From the NCBI GenBank assembly GCA_036558645.1, contig DATBFG010000078.1, positions 26,047 to 90,046 on the forward strand: 64,000 bases of DNA. The letters are read 5' to 3'. This document shows positions 44,266-53,520 of this stretch, one piece after another; the first letter of the stretch is position 1, and every line of letters starts with the position of its first letter. The position numbers were made by a program, and so were the translations under genes. The DNA comes from DATBFG01 sp036558645 (GTDB lineage: Bacteria > Acidobacteriota > Terriglobia > Terriglobales > Acidobacteriaceae). The notes under the pieces are model-generated. The model ran no database searches and was not told the DNA's origin. It saw only the letters and a program-made list of their open reading frames with translations.

Positions 44266-45791
44266 GGGTGGATCGCCACGTGCCCTTGCTCAGAGGCTGA
44301 GGACATGCCAAGCGAAACCCTCGAAGCGACAATTATCTGTTCTTGCCGTAGGTCGCGAACTCGTGCTGAGAGACGCAAACTCGGATCGCGCATCCGCCTT
44401 GTCTCTCGAAGGTGATGTTGGGCCACCTCCAACAATTTACGCCGTATACCCGTATCGCGAGGGTAAGCAATCGACTTCTCCTCAGGATCCGCCTGCAAGT
44501 CAAATAGCTTTTCTTCGCCCGATCCAAGATCGATCACAAGTTTGAAGCGGAAGTTTCGCAACGCCATGATTCGATTACCAAGCCGCATCTCCTTCCGGAG
44601 TGGATTGGTACAGCCCGCGATACACTCAACCACTACTGCTTCATCACGGTTTACAGATTGATTTTGATCGAAGACATGACGGATTCCCCGAAAGCTTTCA
44701 GGAGAACCGACATTCATTTGCGCCAACAACGTTGGGGCAAAATGGATCAGGCTAAAAGGCGCGGCGATGGACTGGAACGTCTTCGCATCTGGAGTTCGCA
44801 GCAGAAGAGGAACGCGAATCAGTTCTTCATGCAAGTTTGAAGGAGGGTGGTATCGGCCCTGATGTTCGAGAAACTCCTCTCCGTGGTCGGCAGTCAAGGC
44901 AAAGACGCAGTTTTCCCAATCACCCAAACGTCTTAGATTCTGCACCAGACGCGCGACCTGTGAGTCTACCCAGCGGATTCCTGCGTCGTAGAGGTTAACG
45001 ATCTCGGTACGATGCCGTTTCAGACGCGCCGGACTCAAATCGCCCCGGTTCCAGTAGGAATTGAGATATCGTGCTTGCCACGCATCGCTGGGCTGCCGAC
45101 TGATCTCCTGCAGTGCCACGTCGCAAGGATAGTAGGGCGAATGCGCATCCATCAGATGCAGCCATAAGAAAAATGGCGACTGGCCACGCTCCGCCAGCCA
45201 TGCAGACGCCTCATCCACGATCAGATCCGCCGATGGAAATCGCCGCAATTGGTCGAGAGACTCAGCAGGTGCCGAAGCAATCCGCTGGCAGTATTGAAAG
45301 TACAACTCATCGTAGACGGAACGTAGAGGGCCAGACGCATGCGCCATGTTCGCCAGTCGCCGATTTACTTTTTTCCACCGACTCCCGTTTGTCGACTGCC
45401 CTTGGTCAGATTCGGATTGTGAATCCAGGTGATCGCGAAACGTATCAAAGCCTGCCTCATAACCAAAGCGTGCGGATAGATAGGGATTAGCCGCAAGAAA
45501 TGCTCCTGTCTGATAACCTTCGCTCTTAAGGACGGCCGCCAGTGTGGGCTCCTGAGGAGCGATCCCGATCACATCTCGGCCCAGTGCCAGTGGATGCCGC
45601 GAAGCCATGATTGCCGGAAGAGAATAGTACGTCGGCGTTCCTGCCACGATCGCATTGGTAAAAATCTTGCTTTCTCGCGAAAGGCCATCCAGAAAAGGCG
45701 TTATCCCGCGCTCATACCCAAGGAAGCCAACATGATCAGCGCGGAGGCAATCCACGGTGATCAGTACTAACGAACGCCGGTTGCCTCTCAT
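44262..45791 (-). CDS. Sulfatase/alkaline phosphatase superfamily protein without the formylglycine motif
   Basis: The 509-residue protein has the metal-binding N-terminus LITVDCLRADHVGFLGY and the later ADHGEEFLEHQ. Where sulfatases have C/S-x-P-x-R, this protein has AGTPTYYSLPAIMASR, with Thr as candidate nucleophile and no Cys or Ser-xPxR. That fits phospho-transfer enzymes of the superfamily (PE or phosphoglycerol transferases, phosphodiesterases) rather than true sulfatases. No signal peptide is evident. It overlaps its upstream neighbour by 4 bases, so it is co-translated with a deacetylase-like protein. Confidence 0.85.
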   Translation of the reverse strand: MRGNRRSLVLITVDCLRADHVGFLGYERGITPFLDGLSRESKIFTNAIVAGTPTYYSLPAIMASRHPLALGRDVIGIAPQEPTLAAVLKSEGYQTGAFLAANPYLSARFGYEAGFDTFRDHLDSQSESDQGQSTNGSRWKKVNRRLANMAHASGPLRSVYDELYFQYCQRIASAPAESLDQLRRFPSADLIVDEASAWLAERGQSPFFLWLHLMDAHSPYYPCDVALQEISRQPSDAWQARYLNSYWNRGDLSPARLKRHRTEIVNLYDAGIRWVDSQVARLVQNLRRLGDWENCVFALTADHGEEFLEHQGRYHPPSNLHEELIRVPLLLRTPDAKTFQSIAAPFSLIHFAPTLLAQMNVGSPESFRGIRHVFDQNQSVNRDEAVVVECIAGCTNPLRKEMRLGNRIMALRNFRFKLVIDLGSGEEKLFDLQADPEEKSIAYPRDTGIRRKLLEVAQHHLRETRRMRDPSLRLSARVRDLRQEQIIVASRVSLGMSSASEQGHVAIHP

Positions 45792-46981
45792 CGTAATCCT
45801 CGTGCCATCGACTTTAGCGAAGGTGAAGCACTTTGCGTGACCTGCACCGGGATGCTCCCGTGCGCCGTTCTCAGACGGCCGCGAATTACAACTTCGTAGA
45901 GGTCAGAGTCGGTTGCATACAGCAGGTTGGGATACTTGCCTTCCAAGGCTTTCAGCAAGGCGTCAAGCGTCCGCAGTGTCGCGTCGCGAAAATTCTTGAG
46001 TGTCGAATGGAAATTCATGGAATGAACCGAGATCACTACGGGAAGACCGTTTGCGAAGCAACTCTGGGCGAGTTGCAAATATTTCTCTAATGGCAATTCT
46101 TGTTGTGCTGGTTCAAAATCGATGATCCGATGCAGATGAAGCATCTCGTATTCGTCTAGGTGCGGAGGTTTGGGAGCACCACTGCCGTTCTGCGCTATCC
46201 GAACTCCCGCCCTGGCCCAGGCAGCGCGAGTGTCATCGTTTGCACGGTAACCGGGAGCGCATGCCGTAACCGCAGCCGTACCGAATAAATCTTTGAAGAT
46301 CTCCGCCGCCTGCGCTATCAGAGTAGCTTGCTCTTCAGCGGCCAGAAATCCCGCGCGAGGCTTTTCTGGATTGTTGTACTCGTATCCAATCCATGGCATT
46401 CGCCAATAAATGTAGGGAGTCTCCGCTTTCCAGAGCGTCGTGATCAACTCCGCACGCTCTCCGCCCTGGCGAAGCGCGCGTTCAACCGCGTAACGACAAA
46501 AGTGAGTGGTGCCATGCAAGCCTGGGAAAAAGACTCCGTCGGCGATCCCGCTACGGTACGCAACCAGTAATCCCGGACGCTGCCAATGCCCGGGAAGTCC
46601 GTTGCTGAGGGGACATAACTCGATGCCTTGAAACTCCTTGGCTTGCATCTTCGGGAAATCAAGATTCGCAGTCAGGAAGTTCATTACCATGCAGGCAGAA
46701 CGCCCGGCATAGTCGCGGTGTTGCTTAAGCATGTCCCGAAGCGCGAGCACATCGTCGGCAGTCTCAAGCGTGTATAAATCGTACGGGTGCTGACCCAGCA
46801 GAATGCCGCTATGACGTAATTGCTCGTATCCTTCCTTATCCCGCACTCCAACCCGTCCCCAATCGTCGCTATGCAAAAGGACGAACGGCTGTTCGAAGGT
46901 GAAGCTCCGCTCAGGAACCGCCTTGCTGCTCCTTATCCATTTGCGCGCAAGATTGAGCACGTTAAGCGAGTGTACTTCCAA
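45788..46981 (-). CDS. Polysaccharide deacetylase-like protein
   Basis: The 397-residue protein has motifs resembling the NodB fold: LLHSDDWGR (Asp pair), GLHGTTHF (His), APGYRANDDTR and VISVHSMNFHS. The arrangement is compatible with carbohydrate esterase family 4, but the spacing is loose, so I call the superfamily rather than the enzyme. No signal peptide is seen. It would deacetylate or otherwise modify a glycan or lipid-linked intermediate before export. Confidence 0.7.
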   Translation of the reverse strand: MEVHSLNVLNLARKWIRSSKAVPERSFTFEQPFVLLHSDDWGRVGVRDKEGYEQLRHSGILLGQHPYDLYTLETADDVLALRDMLKQHRDYAGRSACMVMNFLTANLDFPKMQAKEFQGIELCPLSNGLPGHWQRPGLLVAYRSGIADGVFFPGLHGTTHFCRYAVERALRQGGERAELITTLWKAETPYIYWRMPWIGYEYNNPEKPRAGFLAAEEQATLIAQAAEIFKDLFGTAAVTACAPGYRANDDTRAAWARAGVRIAQNGSGAPKPPHLDEYEMLHLHRIIDFEPAQQELPLEKYLQLAQSCFANGLPVVISVHSMNFHSTLKNFRDATLRTLDALLKALEGKYPNLLYATDSDLYEVVIRGRLRTAHGSIPVQVTQSASPSLKSMARGLR

Positions 46982-47031
46982 TTGACCTTACATCAGTCCA
47001 ATGGTTCTGAAGCAAGCACAAAAAACGGCAG

Positions 47032-47736
47032 TCACTTGATTGCTAACACACTGTAGTTCGCGACGAATTGGGGAGCTAGCGAACGAATCACCCTGTCCAA
47101 ATGCCAACCGAGCAGATTAAGTACCGGCACGACGGTGTAGGTCAGCGTTTGCCTCACCCACCCTGGAGTAAGAGATGTCAGATAAAGATTAAGTATTCTG
47201 AAAAACGTTCCGATACTCCCCGTCTCAGGAATCAATTCAACTGATGAAAATGCCTTTAGTAGTGTCTTCAGTCCTGCTGGCAAATACCGCCATCGCTCTT
47301 CTGGAGCAAATTGGGGCGCAAACGAAGCAACACTCATCAGAAAGCATGCGCCGAACTTCATCACCCTCAAGACCTCGGCTGCAGCCACCTGCGGTTGCTC
47401 GAAGTACTCAAAGGTCTGGGTGCTTATGACGAGATCGAAAACCTGGCTGTCGAAAGGGAGCATCTGACTCTCCGCGACAACATTTACAAGCGGCGTTTGC
47501 ACAAGGTCGATTGCAAAGTAATTTTGTTCCCTGCCATCCAGGAGTGGACGATACGGTTGGTACCGCCCGCCGATATCCAGTACTTGCCATCCTGCACCCG
47601 ATTTAACCTTCAACCAGGCAGAAAAAATCTCCGCCCGACCGCGTAACACCAGGTAGTTAGGGTTGAAGATTGACGGGTGGAGTCGAGCGCGACCTATTTT
47701 CAGGCATTCGTCAAGCGGCTGAATTTGTCGTGGCAT
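47032..47736 (-). CDS. Class I SAM-dependent methyltransferase
   Basis: The 234-residue protein has motif I as VLDIGGRYQPY, motif II in YFAIDLVQTP and later FDLVISTQTFEYFEQPQVAAAEVLRVM. It is a small-molecule or sugar methyltransferase by pattern. It lies 11 bases after the ribbon-helix-helix-like gene. Its substrate may be a polymer sugar; this is inference from location. Confidence 0.88.
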   Translation of the reverse strand: MPRQIQPLDECLKIGRARLHPSIFNPNYLVLRGRAEIFSAWLKVKSGAGWQVLDIGGRYQPYRPLLDGREQNYFAIDLVQTPLVNVVAESQMLPFDSQVFDLVISTQTFEYFEQPQVAAAEVLRVMKFGACFLMSVASFAPQFAPEERWRYLPAGLKTLLKAFSSVELIPETGSIGTFFRILNLYLTSLTPGWVRQTLTYTVVPVLNLLGWHLDRVIRSLAPQFVANYSVLAIK

Positions 47737-47747
47737 TCAATTCTTTG

Positions 47748-47948
47748 TCAGATATAGCCAAGGTCCTTCAAACGATTTTGGAGGATGCGTTCTTCTTGTT
47801 CATCCATTTTGAGGGCCTCAGCGCGCACGCATTCGTGCAGTACAAAGGTCACGAATTCCTCAATGTCGGCAAACCTCGATCCGAATTGCCGCAGCACCTC
47901 GTTGCAGAGTTCCTGCGGCAACCGAACCTGTATGGTTTCATTCGGCAT
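47748..47948 (-). CDS. Small ribbon-helix-helix-like (CopG-type) protein, 66 aa
   Basis: The 66-residue product begins ETIQVRLPQELCNEVLRQFG, a strand followed by helices as in CopG/MetJ/Arc-type DNA-binding proteins, then EEFVTFVLHEC. It ends in LQNRLKDLGYI. I chose ATG 47948, which overlaps the Wzx stop by one base (TGATG); a TTG codon would extend it by one residue. A regulator inside an exopolysaccharide operon is unusual, so it may control the cluster. I recall small proteins with a similar terminal LxxLGY motif near sulfatase-superfamily genes; one lies about 2 kb away here. DNA binding is inference. Confidence 0.75.
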   Translation of the reverse strand: MPNETIQVRLPQELCNEVLRQFGSRFADIEEFVTFVLHECVRAEALKMDEQEERILQNRLKDLGYI

Positions 47949-49555
47949 CAACGCACCACCTCCGTCGCAGGAAGCACTCCGCGAATCCGATTCCAGACTG
48001 CGCGGGCGATTACACGATCATCCGCATCCAACCCGACAAGCAGCGCGGTCCCGAAAAATACCAGGTACGCGAGAAGCAACGCAGCGCCGACCACAACCCA
48101 TTCGTGTATCGGCGAGGAAAAGACCGCGCGAATCATCAGCAGAACAATCACGCTCGCCGTCACCGGCGCCAACAGGCGAACATAACTCCGGTTGTAAGGA
48201 GATAATCCCATCCTCCGCCTCACTTCGTATAAGTACCAGAAATTTCCCATTGCGATGGTAACCGCCATGGCAACCGCTGCCCCAGTGATGCCCCAGTACG
48301 GAATCAGTACAAGATTTAGCAAGACAACCGCCAGTGCCATGTACCCTTGGATCCTGATCAATGCCTGTTCATTTCCTGACATGAGAAGTAGCGTTCCTGC
48401 GGAACCTACACCGCAGTTCACCAACTGACCCATGGTTCCGATCACGAGGATGGGCCAGCCGGACACGAAGTCCCGTCCAAAGATTCGCATCAGGGGCGAC
48501 GCAAACAGGATCATCACCATGGCCAGGGGAATCGTAAGGCCGAAAATCCAACGTGTCAGGGTTTGGAACAGCCGACCCAGCAGTTCACTCTGCTTACGGG
48601 CCCACAAGTCGGCGATTGTCGGGGAAAAAATCTGGTTGACCGATTGCAAGAAAATAGGCACAAAAGTGACCAGGGAGTTAGCAACGGCGTACATTCCCAC
48701 CGCGCGCGCATCCAGGTAAAATCCGATCAACACCTTATCGGCAGAGGTTGTGAAAAACAGCAAGAATCCCAAGCCGAACACGGCCGCAGAGAACGAAATC
48801 ACTTTCTTGTCAAATGGTGGAAGCCTGTAAAACGGAGTTCGTGCCGGCCCGGGTGTCATCCGCCAAACCGCGCAACTCAGCAGCACCAGCAACAAACCAG
48901 CACTCGCCACTTGTGCCAGGATGTAACCTCTCAACCCGAAGCCCATGGAGACGAGTACGATGCTCATGACCATCATGGCCGGATTGGATATGAAGTTTGT
49001 GAGCAGCGTCCTTCGTGCCACTGCCTTGTACCCGACCAGCGTCTCTCCGAGAAAAATATTCAGTACTCCCAGAATCATGATCAGGGCAAAAAGCCCGATG
49101 TAGCTGGTCAATTGAGGTGCATGATAGAAGTGAATCGCAATCCACGGTCCGGCGAACAGCACGGCTAGCCCTAGTAAAACATTGCAGGTGAGCAACACCA
49201 GCATCGAGCGGCCAATGAATCCACGAAGCAGATCCATTTGCCCGGTTCCATAGTAGGTAGCGACGAAGCGCACTGCGGATTTCGGAAGCCCCAACGCATT
49301 GAATGTGCTGAGAAAGCCCACGATCGTCATCCCCAACGCGTAAACACCTAAGGCATCGGCCCCGAGAACACGCGCCAGGTAGACTTTAAAAAGATAGTTC
49401 GACGCCGCGGCGAAGACTGTACCGAACAGAAAGAACGATGAATGCCGCGAGATGCTGCCCATCTGCCGGCGAAACTGGATGACGTCTGCACTCGGTGTTG
49501 AGCCAAGCGCTTCCGGTTCCTCGGAAGCCAGACTGGCTGGCAATGGGTCATTCAT
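47948..49555 (-). CDS. wzx: Wzx-type lipid-linked oligosaccharide flippase (MOP superfamily)
   Basis: The 535-residue membrane protein has about 14 hydrophobic helices, with conserved MOP-type segments such as ALGLPKSAVRFVATYYGTGQ and LIPYWGITGAAVAMAVTIAMG. It would move undecaprenyl-linked repeat units across the inner membrane for polymerisation. It starts one base before the end of its upstream gene (TAATG). One flippase is present here, in the operon with the polymerase. Confidence 0.92.
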   Translation of the reverse strand: MNDPLPASLASEEPEALGSTPSADVIQFRRQMGSISRHSSFFLFGTVFAAASNYLFKVYLARVLGADALGVYALGMTIVGFLSTFNALGLPKSAVRFVATYYGTGQMDLLRGFIGRSMLVLLTCNVLLGLAVLFAGPWIAIHFYHAPQLTSYIGLFALIMILGVLNIFLGETLVGYKAVARRTLLTNFISNPAMMVMSIVLVSMGFGLRGYILAQVASAGLLLVLLSCAVWRMTPGPARTPFYRLPPFDKKVISFSAAVFGLGFLLFFTTSADKVLIGFYLDARAVGMYAVANSLVTFVPIFLQSVNQIFSPTIADLWARKQSELLGRLFQTLTRWIFGLTIPLAMVMILFASPLMRIFGRDFVSGWPILVIGTMGQLVNCGVGSAGTLLLMSGNEQALIRIQGYMALAVVLLNLVLIPYWGITGAAVAMAVTIAMGNFWYLYEVRRRMGLSPYNRSYVRLLAPVTASVIVLLMIRAVFSSPIHEWVVVGAALLLAYLVFFGTALLVGLDADDRVIARAVWNRIRGVLPATEVVR

Positions 49556-51351
49556 TACAATGCAACCGCTGCTTCGCGAAAAGAATGATCATTTTCCAAC
49601 AAGAATTGGAAGTCGCGCGGTGCGATTTCTCTGGGCATGATACCTGCTGGATGTTTAGCCTCGTGGACTGAAAGCAACTGTGGGATCTGGGCGAAACCAT
49701 CGACCGATTTCAACAAATATCCAATGTTGAAGCGAGCGAACTGCGAGAGATAACCCGAGTGAGCGTCTTGAAGCCATTGACAGAAGAAAACCGGAATCCC
49801 GCGACGAGCACATTCCAGTCCGACCGTCGACTGCACTGTCATCGCCATCTTTACCTTACTCCATGAAAGAGAAGAAAAAGTACCCTCCAAGACCTCAATC
49901 GTACTGGCTAGCCGGGAACCCAGATAACGCAACAACAACCGGCGATGATATTTCACACTTTCAAATGGGTGGATCTTAATGACAAGTTTCAGGTCCAACG
50001 TTTCGGCAAGTGTCGCCATTGGAGGCAGAATCTCACGATAAACTTCTTCCGTGCGCCATCCCCATGCAGAATAAGGTTCGCTGAAAAACACCACCCATGA
50101 TTTATCCGAGTCATCCCCGCGAGTTGGACCACCAGAATCCGTTGCATTGCCTACTACGATTTTTTCTGGCGTGACGTTACAGATTCTTTCCAGATAGTCG
50201 CGCTCCATTTCACTCTTCGCCAGGTAAACGTCTTCGTGGTGGCGCTTGATCGCCATCATGTAATCCAAGGCCCCATGATGACAAGCTAACGCCGGGCGTC
50301 CCCTCTGCTTACTGATAATTAGAGCAATACGCGTGTAGGGATTCGAGTCGTCTGGTGACAGGCACGCCGTGACATCTCGCGATTCGAATACTTCATTCCA
50401 GGCATTGCGGATGGCAATCCCCCACTCCAGACTGGACGGCATTGAGTTCAACATTCCTGCAGAATGTGCGAGCCGCCACACCGGTGCATCGACAAGTTTA
50501 GCCTTCGTCGCAATCCATGAACCGCGCAGATGTCGCAACTCTTGCTCATCCCAACCAACAAAGTAGGGATCCAGAAATTCCAGAAAGACATTGGCCGGCA
50601 GCGGATGAAGTCTTGCGCTTTGTCTAGCGCATACCAGTAAGAATTTCACTGAAGGCAGAACCCTCGCATACTCCACTGCGGTTCGCGAAACATTGATGTA
50701 CGCGGAAGGAAGAAGCACGACCGAATGTTCAACGGTCTTGCTCCTTGGGCGAAGATGACGGCGCGCTTTGTGCTGCGGATCGAACTTGTCCTGTAACACT
50801 TGCAAAAATTGCGCCGAGTTGAGCTTTTGCATCGCATTGTAGTAGTGCCGGACGAGGCGTAACCCAGTTCGACTACATTTTTCATCGATCTCCAGTCTTG
50901 CACCCAGAGCTGCGGCAATGGCGGAGCATAGCCAGTCAGGCCGAGTCGCGTGCAATTCGCAACCCGCACCCAATTCAGTTGCCAGGCGTTGTGCCTGCAA
51001 CAGGCGCAAGAGATCCGGAACCAGAGATACCGAAAGGATGTCCCACCAATCGAGACCCTGGTTGTCCCTCATCTGGTTCATGCCGTACTGCAGAAACTCT
51101 CGCACCCTAAGCAGGTCTCGGCTTTGGTCGGCAAGGTCGAATAAGCTGATAACACGACATCGGGCCCGCCTGCTCCACATTTCGTATGTCGAAGCCGGGG
51201 CACGAGCGAGGTCAATTACGAGATCCCAAGCCTGACTTTCAGCAAAGGCCTCGACATCATCCTCGGGATGAACCAGCAGTGCTCTCAAGAGAGATTCCAG
51301 TACAGCGCGAGTCCTGCGCTCATTGCCTAATACAGGCCTGTCGCGATTCAA
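49555..51351 (-). CDS. GT-B-like protein resembling KpsC/polysialyltransferase-type enzymes
   Basis: The 598-residue protein has a C-terminal half with LVIKIHPFES and QSTVGLECARRGIPVFF, which look like the HP and S motifs of capsule GT-B enzymes such as KpsC and polysialyltransferases. The N-terminal 250 residues are helical and unrecognised. It lies between a GT4 and the flippase, overlapping the GT4 stop by 32 bases. It could transfer a nonulosonic acid, given the neuB-like gene; this is inference. Confidence 0.7.
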   Translation of the reverse strand: MNRDRPVLGNERRTRAVLESLLRALLVHPEDDVEAFAESQAWDLVIDLARAPASTYEMWSRRARCRVISLFDLADQSRDLLRVREFLQYGMNQMRDNQGLDWWDILSVSLVPDLLRLLQAQRLATELGAGCELHATRPDWLCSAIAAALGARLEIDEKCSRTGLRLVRHYYNAMQKLNSAQFLQVLQDKFDPQHKARRHLRPRSKTVEHSVVLLPSAYINVSRTAVEYARVLPSVKFLLVCARQSARLHPLPANVFLEFLDPYFVGWDEQELRHLRGSWIATKAKLVDAPVWRLAHSAGMLNSMPSSLEWGIAIRNAWNEVFESRDVTACLSPDDSNPYTRIALIISKQRGRPALACHHGALDYMMAIKRHHEDVYLAKSEMERDYLERICNVTPEKIVVGNATDSGGPTRGDDSDKSWVVFFSEPYSAWGWRTEEVYREILPPMATLAETLDLKLVIKIHPFESVKYHRRLLLRYLGSRLASTIEVLEGTFSSLSWSKVKMAMTVQSTVGLECARRGIPVFFCQWLQDAHSGYLSQFARFNIGYLLKSVDGFAQIPQLLSVHEAKHPAGIMPREIAPRDFQFLLENDHSFREAAVAL

Positions 51352-52438
51352 CTACTGTCTCGTACAGTTTCATCAGTTGGACGACATTCTTGTCCCAATC
51401 GGCTCGCTGCATAATCACCAGTTGATTCCTTGCCGATATCGCTTCAATGTCATCTCGGCTCTGGCGAGCGGCATGCAAGAGGCCTTCGGCAAATGCCCGC
51501 ACCGAGCCGACTTCTGCAAGCCAGCCATTCTCGTTCGGTGTAACCCACTCACGATTCGAGGGGATATCGCTCACCAGAACGGGCAACCCCGTTGCCATCC
51601 CTTCCAGCAGGGAAATGGAGGTCCCATCCGATTTGGCACAGCTCACATAGACATCTGCCGAGCGGAACCAGTTCGGCATATTGGCGGGATTGTGCTCGCT
51701 GTAACTCTGAACAACACTGCTGAGGTTGTGTTGGACAACAAATTCGTGAATGAAATTGCTCATCGCCCCATGTCCTACCAGTAACAACCGCAGGGATGAG
51801 TTCTGACTATAGGCTTCCGCGAAGGCCTCGAGAAGGACATCGATGTCATAGAGAGGCTCCCACGAACGCGTGCAAAGGAAAGTCACAGTTCCGGGAGTTT
51901 GCCGGCAATAGGTCATCTTCTTCCCAATGCGTGAAAACCTTCCAGCCTCGACTCCCCAGGGAAACTCGGCAATATTTTCGAGGTTTGCGTAGCGTAGTGC
52001 CGCCTCCCGCACCGTCTTGCAGTCGCATACGAAACCATCAGCGCCGCGAAGAGCGTACCTGGTCGCCCTTTCCCACGCGGCACTATTTCGCACATGCAGC
52101 AGCAAGTCGGACCCCCAAGACATGACAATACGGGGATGAAATTGAGTCAGTGCCGCAAGGTATCCACAGGTCGGGACCGGACCCGCATGAAGAATGTCCG
52201 GCTGCAGCTTCTGCAGAAATGATTCCAACTCTGGCAAAAAGGCTTCGGCCGAGCGCGGATCCAGCGGTTGAGAAATCGTAAGAACTGGACGCAGTTGAGT
52301 CACGCCAGCGGGCATCTCGAAGTGTGGTCGCGAACCGGTGATATCAAGGAAGAAAACTTCGTAACCCTCTAAAGCAATTTTTTGCAGGAATCGCCGATTG
52401 TGATCCGAGCCATTGTCTGAAAAGTACAGAACCCTCAT
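51320..52438 (-). CDS. Glycosyltransferase family 4
   Basis: The 372-residue GT-B enzyme has LHAGPVPTCGYLAALT in the acceptor domain, FLCTRSWEPLYDIDVLLEAF and SCAKSDGTSISLLEGMATGLP in the donor domain. It starts one base into the neuB-like stop (TGATG), so the genes are coupled. The sugar is unknown. Confidence 0.92.
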   Translation of the reverse strand: MRVLYFSDNGSDHNRRFLQKIALEGYEVFFLDITGSRPHFEMPAGVTQLRPVLTISQPLDPRSAEAFLPELESFLQKLQPDILHAGPVPTCGYLAALTQFHPRIVMSWGSDLLLHVRNSAAWERATRYALRGADGFVCDCKTVREAALRYANLENIAEFPWGVEAGRFSRIGKKMTYCRQTPGTVTFLCTRSWEPLYDIDVLLEAFAEAYSQNSSLRLLLVGHGAMSNFIHEFVVQHNLSSVVQSYSEHNPANMPNWFRSADVYVSCAKSDGTSISLLEGMATGLPVLVSDIPSNREWVTPNENGWLAEVGSVRAFAEGLLHAARQSRDDIEAISARNQLVIMQRADWDKNVVQLMKLYETVVESRQACIRQ

Positions 52439-53520
52439 CAGGCAACCTCGCTCTCGAGCACTGATGCCCAGGAGATATGCTCGCCCGCGCAGACATCGCG
52501 AGTGAGCCTCTTGCCAATCAGCCTGGGTAGGTCATAAGGCATCACAGCGTCTGGTGGAGCAGGACGCAATGCTTCGAGCATATCTTCTCGCAACACGGTG
52601 CCGGCTACCAGGTTCTTCGCTGCCCGCAAGCATCGTCGCTGCACAATGACAGTTTCCTGTTCGTTTTCCGCGATGTTTTTCTGCGATGTGCCCAGCGCGT
52701 ATTCCAACTCCCGCGTGCGATCCACCATGTCTCGCCAGCTTTGCGGATTCATGGAAAATGGATGATCCGGGCCTTCGCGTTGATTGTCATCTGTGAAATG
52801 CTTCTCGATGACACGTGCCCCCAGGGTAACGGCGCCAAGAACTGTTGCGTGTCCTGGTGTGTGGTCCGAGAGCCCAAGTACCACTGACGGAAACTTCTCA
52901 GCATACGTCCGAAGAACGTTTAGATGAATGTGCCTGAAATTCTCCAGGCTGGCCGTGTAGTTTGTATTGCACTGCATTAGTACCAGCCGAGAATTGATGC
53001 GGGTGATCTCATTCACCGCTCGCTCAACTTCCTCAATCGAAGAGGCGCCCGTCGCTAGCAACACCGGCTTTTGTTTTGAAGCAACCTTGCGTAACATCCC
53101 TGGCCACGTGATATCCCCGGAGCCGACTTTGAAAAGGTCTACGTAGGGATCGAGCATGTCCACGGCTTCCAGGTCGTATGGCGCAGAAAAATAATCAATG
53201 CCACACGCGGCACATTCCGCTTTGAGTGCGGGAGTCCAATCCCACGGTAGTGTTGCGTCCCGGTAGACATCAAAGACGCTTTTCCGCCACTTGGACTGAT
53301 GTGATAACTGCGCCCCCATGCTTTCAAATCCGCGGCGGCTCACAATCTTGGCAGCGCGAAAGTTCTGGAACTTAGCTGCATCTGCTCCGGCTTCGGCGCA
53401 CATTTGGATCAGTCTCTTTGCCCGATCGAGGCTGCCATCATGATTGGCAGAAATGTCAGCCACGAAGTACGTAGGATGCGAAAGACCGATCTTTCTTGTG
53501 CCGATTTCCAGTGTTGTCAT
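52438..53520 (-). CDS. NeuB-family nonulosonic acid synthase
   Basis: The 360-residue enzyme would condense phosphoenolpyruvate with a 2-acetamido hexose to form a sialic acid-type sugar. It has ADISANHDGSLDRAKRL, the strand GADAAKFQ, then KVGSGDITWPGML and GLSDHTPGHATVLGAV. The C-terminus is an antifreeze-like SAF domain (RDVCAGEHISWASVL). The neighbour pattern (dehydratase, cytidylyltransferase-like, reductase) indicates a nonulosonic acid pathway. N-acetylneuraminate, legionaminate and pseudaminate synthases cannot be told apart here. Confidence 0.9.
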   Translation of the reverse strand: MTTLEIGTRKIGLSHPTYFVADISANHDGSLDRAKRLIQMCAEAGADAAKFQNFRAAKIVSRRGFESMGAQLSHQSKWRKSVFDVYRDATLPWDWTPALKAECAACGIDYFSAPYDLEAVDMLDPYVDLFKVGSGDITWPGMLRKVASKQKPVLLATGASSIEEVERAVNEITRINSRLVLMQCNTNYTASLENFRHIHLNVLRTYAEKFPSVVLGLSDHTPGHATVLGAVTLGARVIEKHFTDDNQREGPDHPFSMNPQSWRDMVDRTRELEYALGTSQKNIAENEQETVIVQRRCLRAAKNLVAGTVLREDMLEALRPAPPDAVMPYDLPRLIGKRLTRDVCAGEHISWASVLESEVA

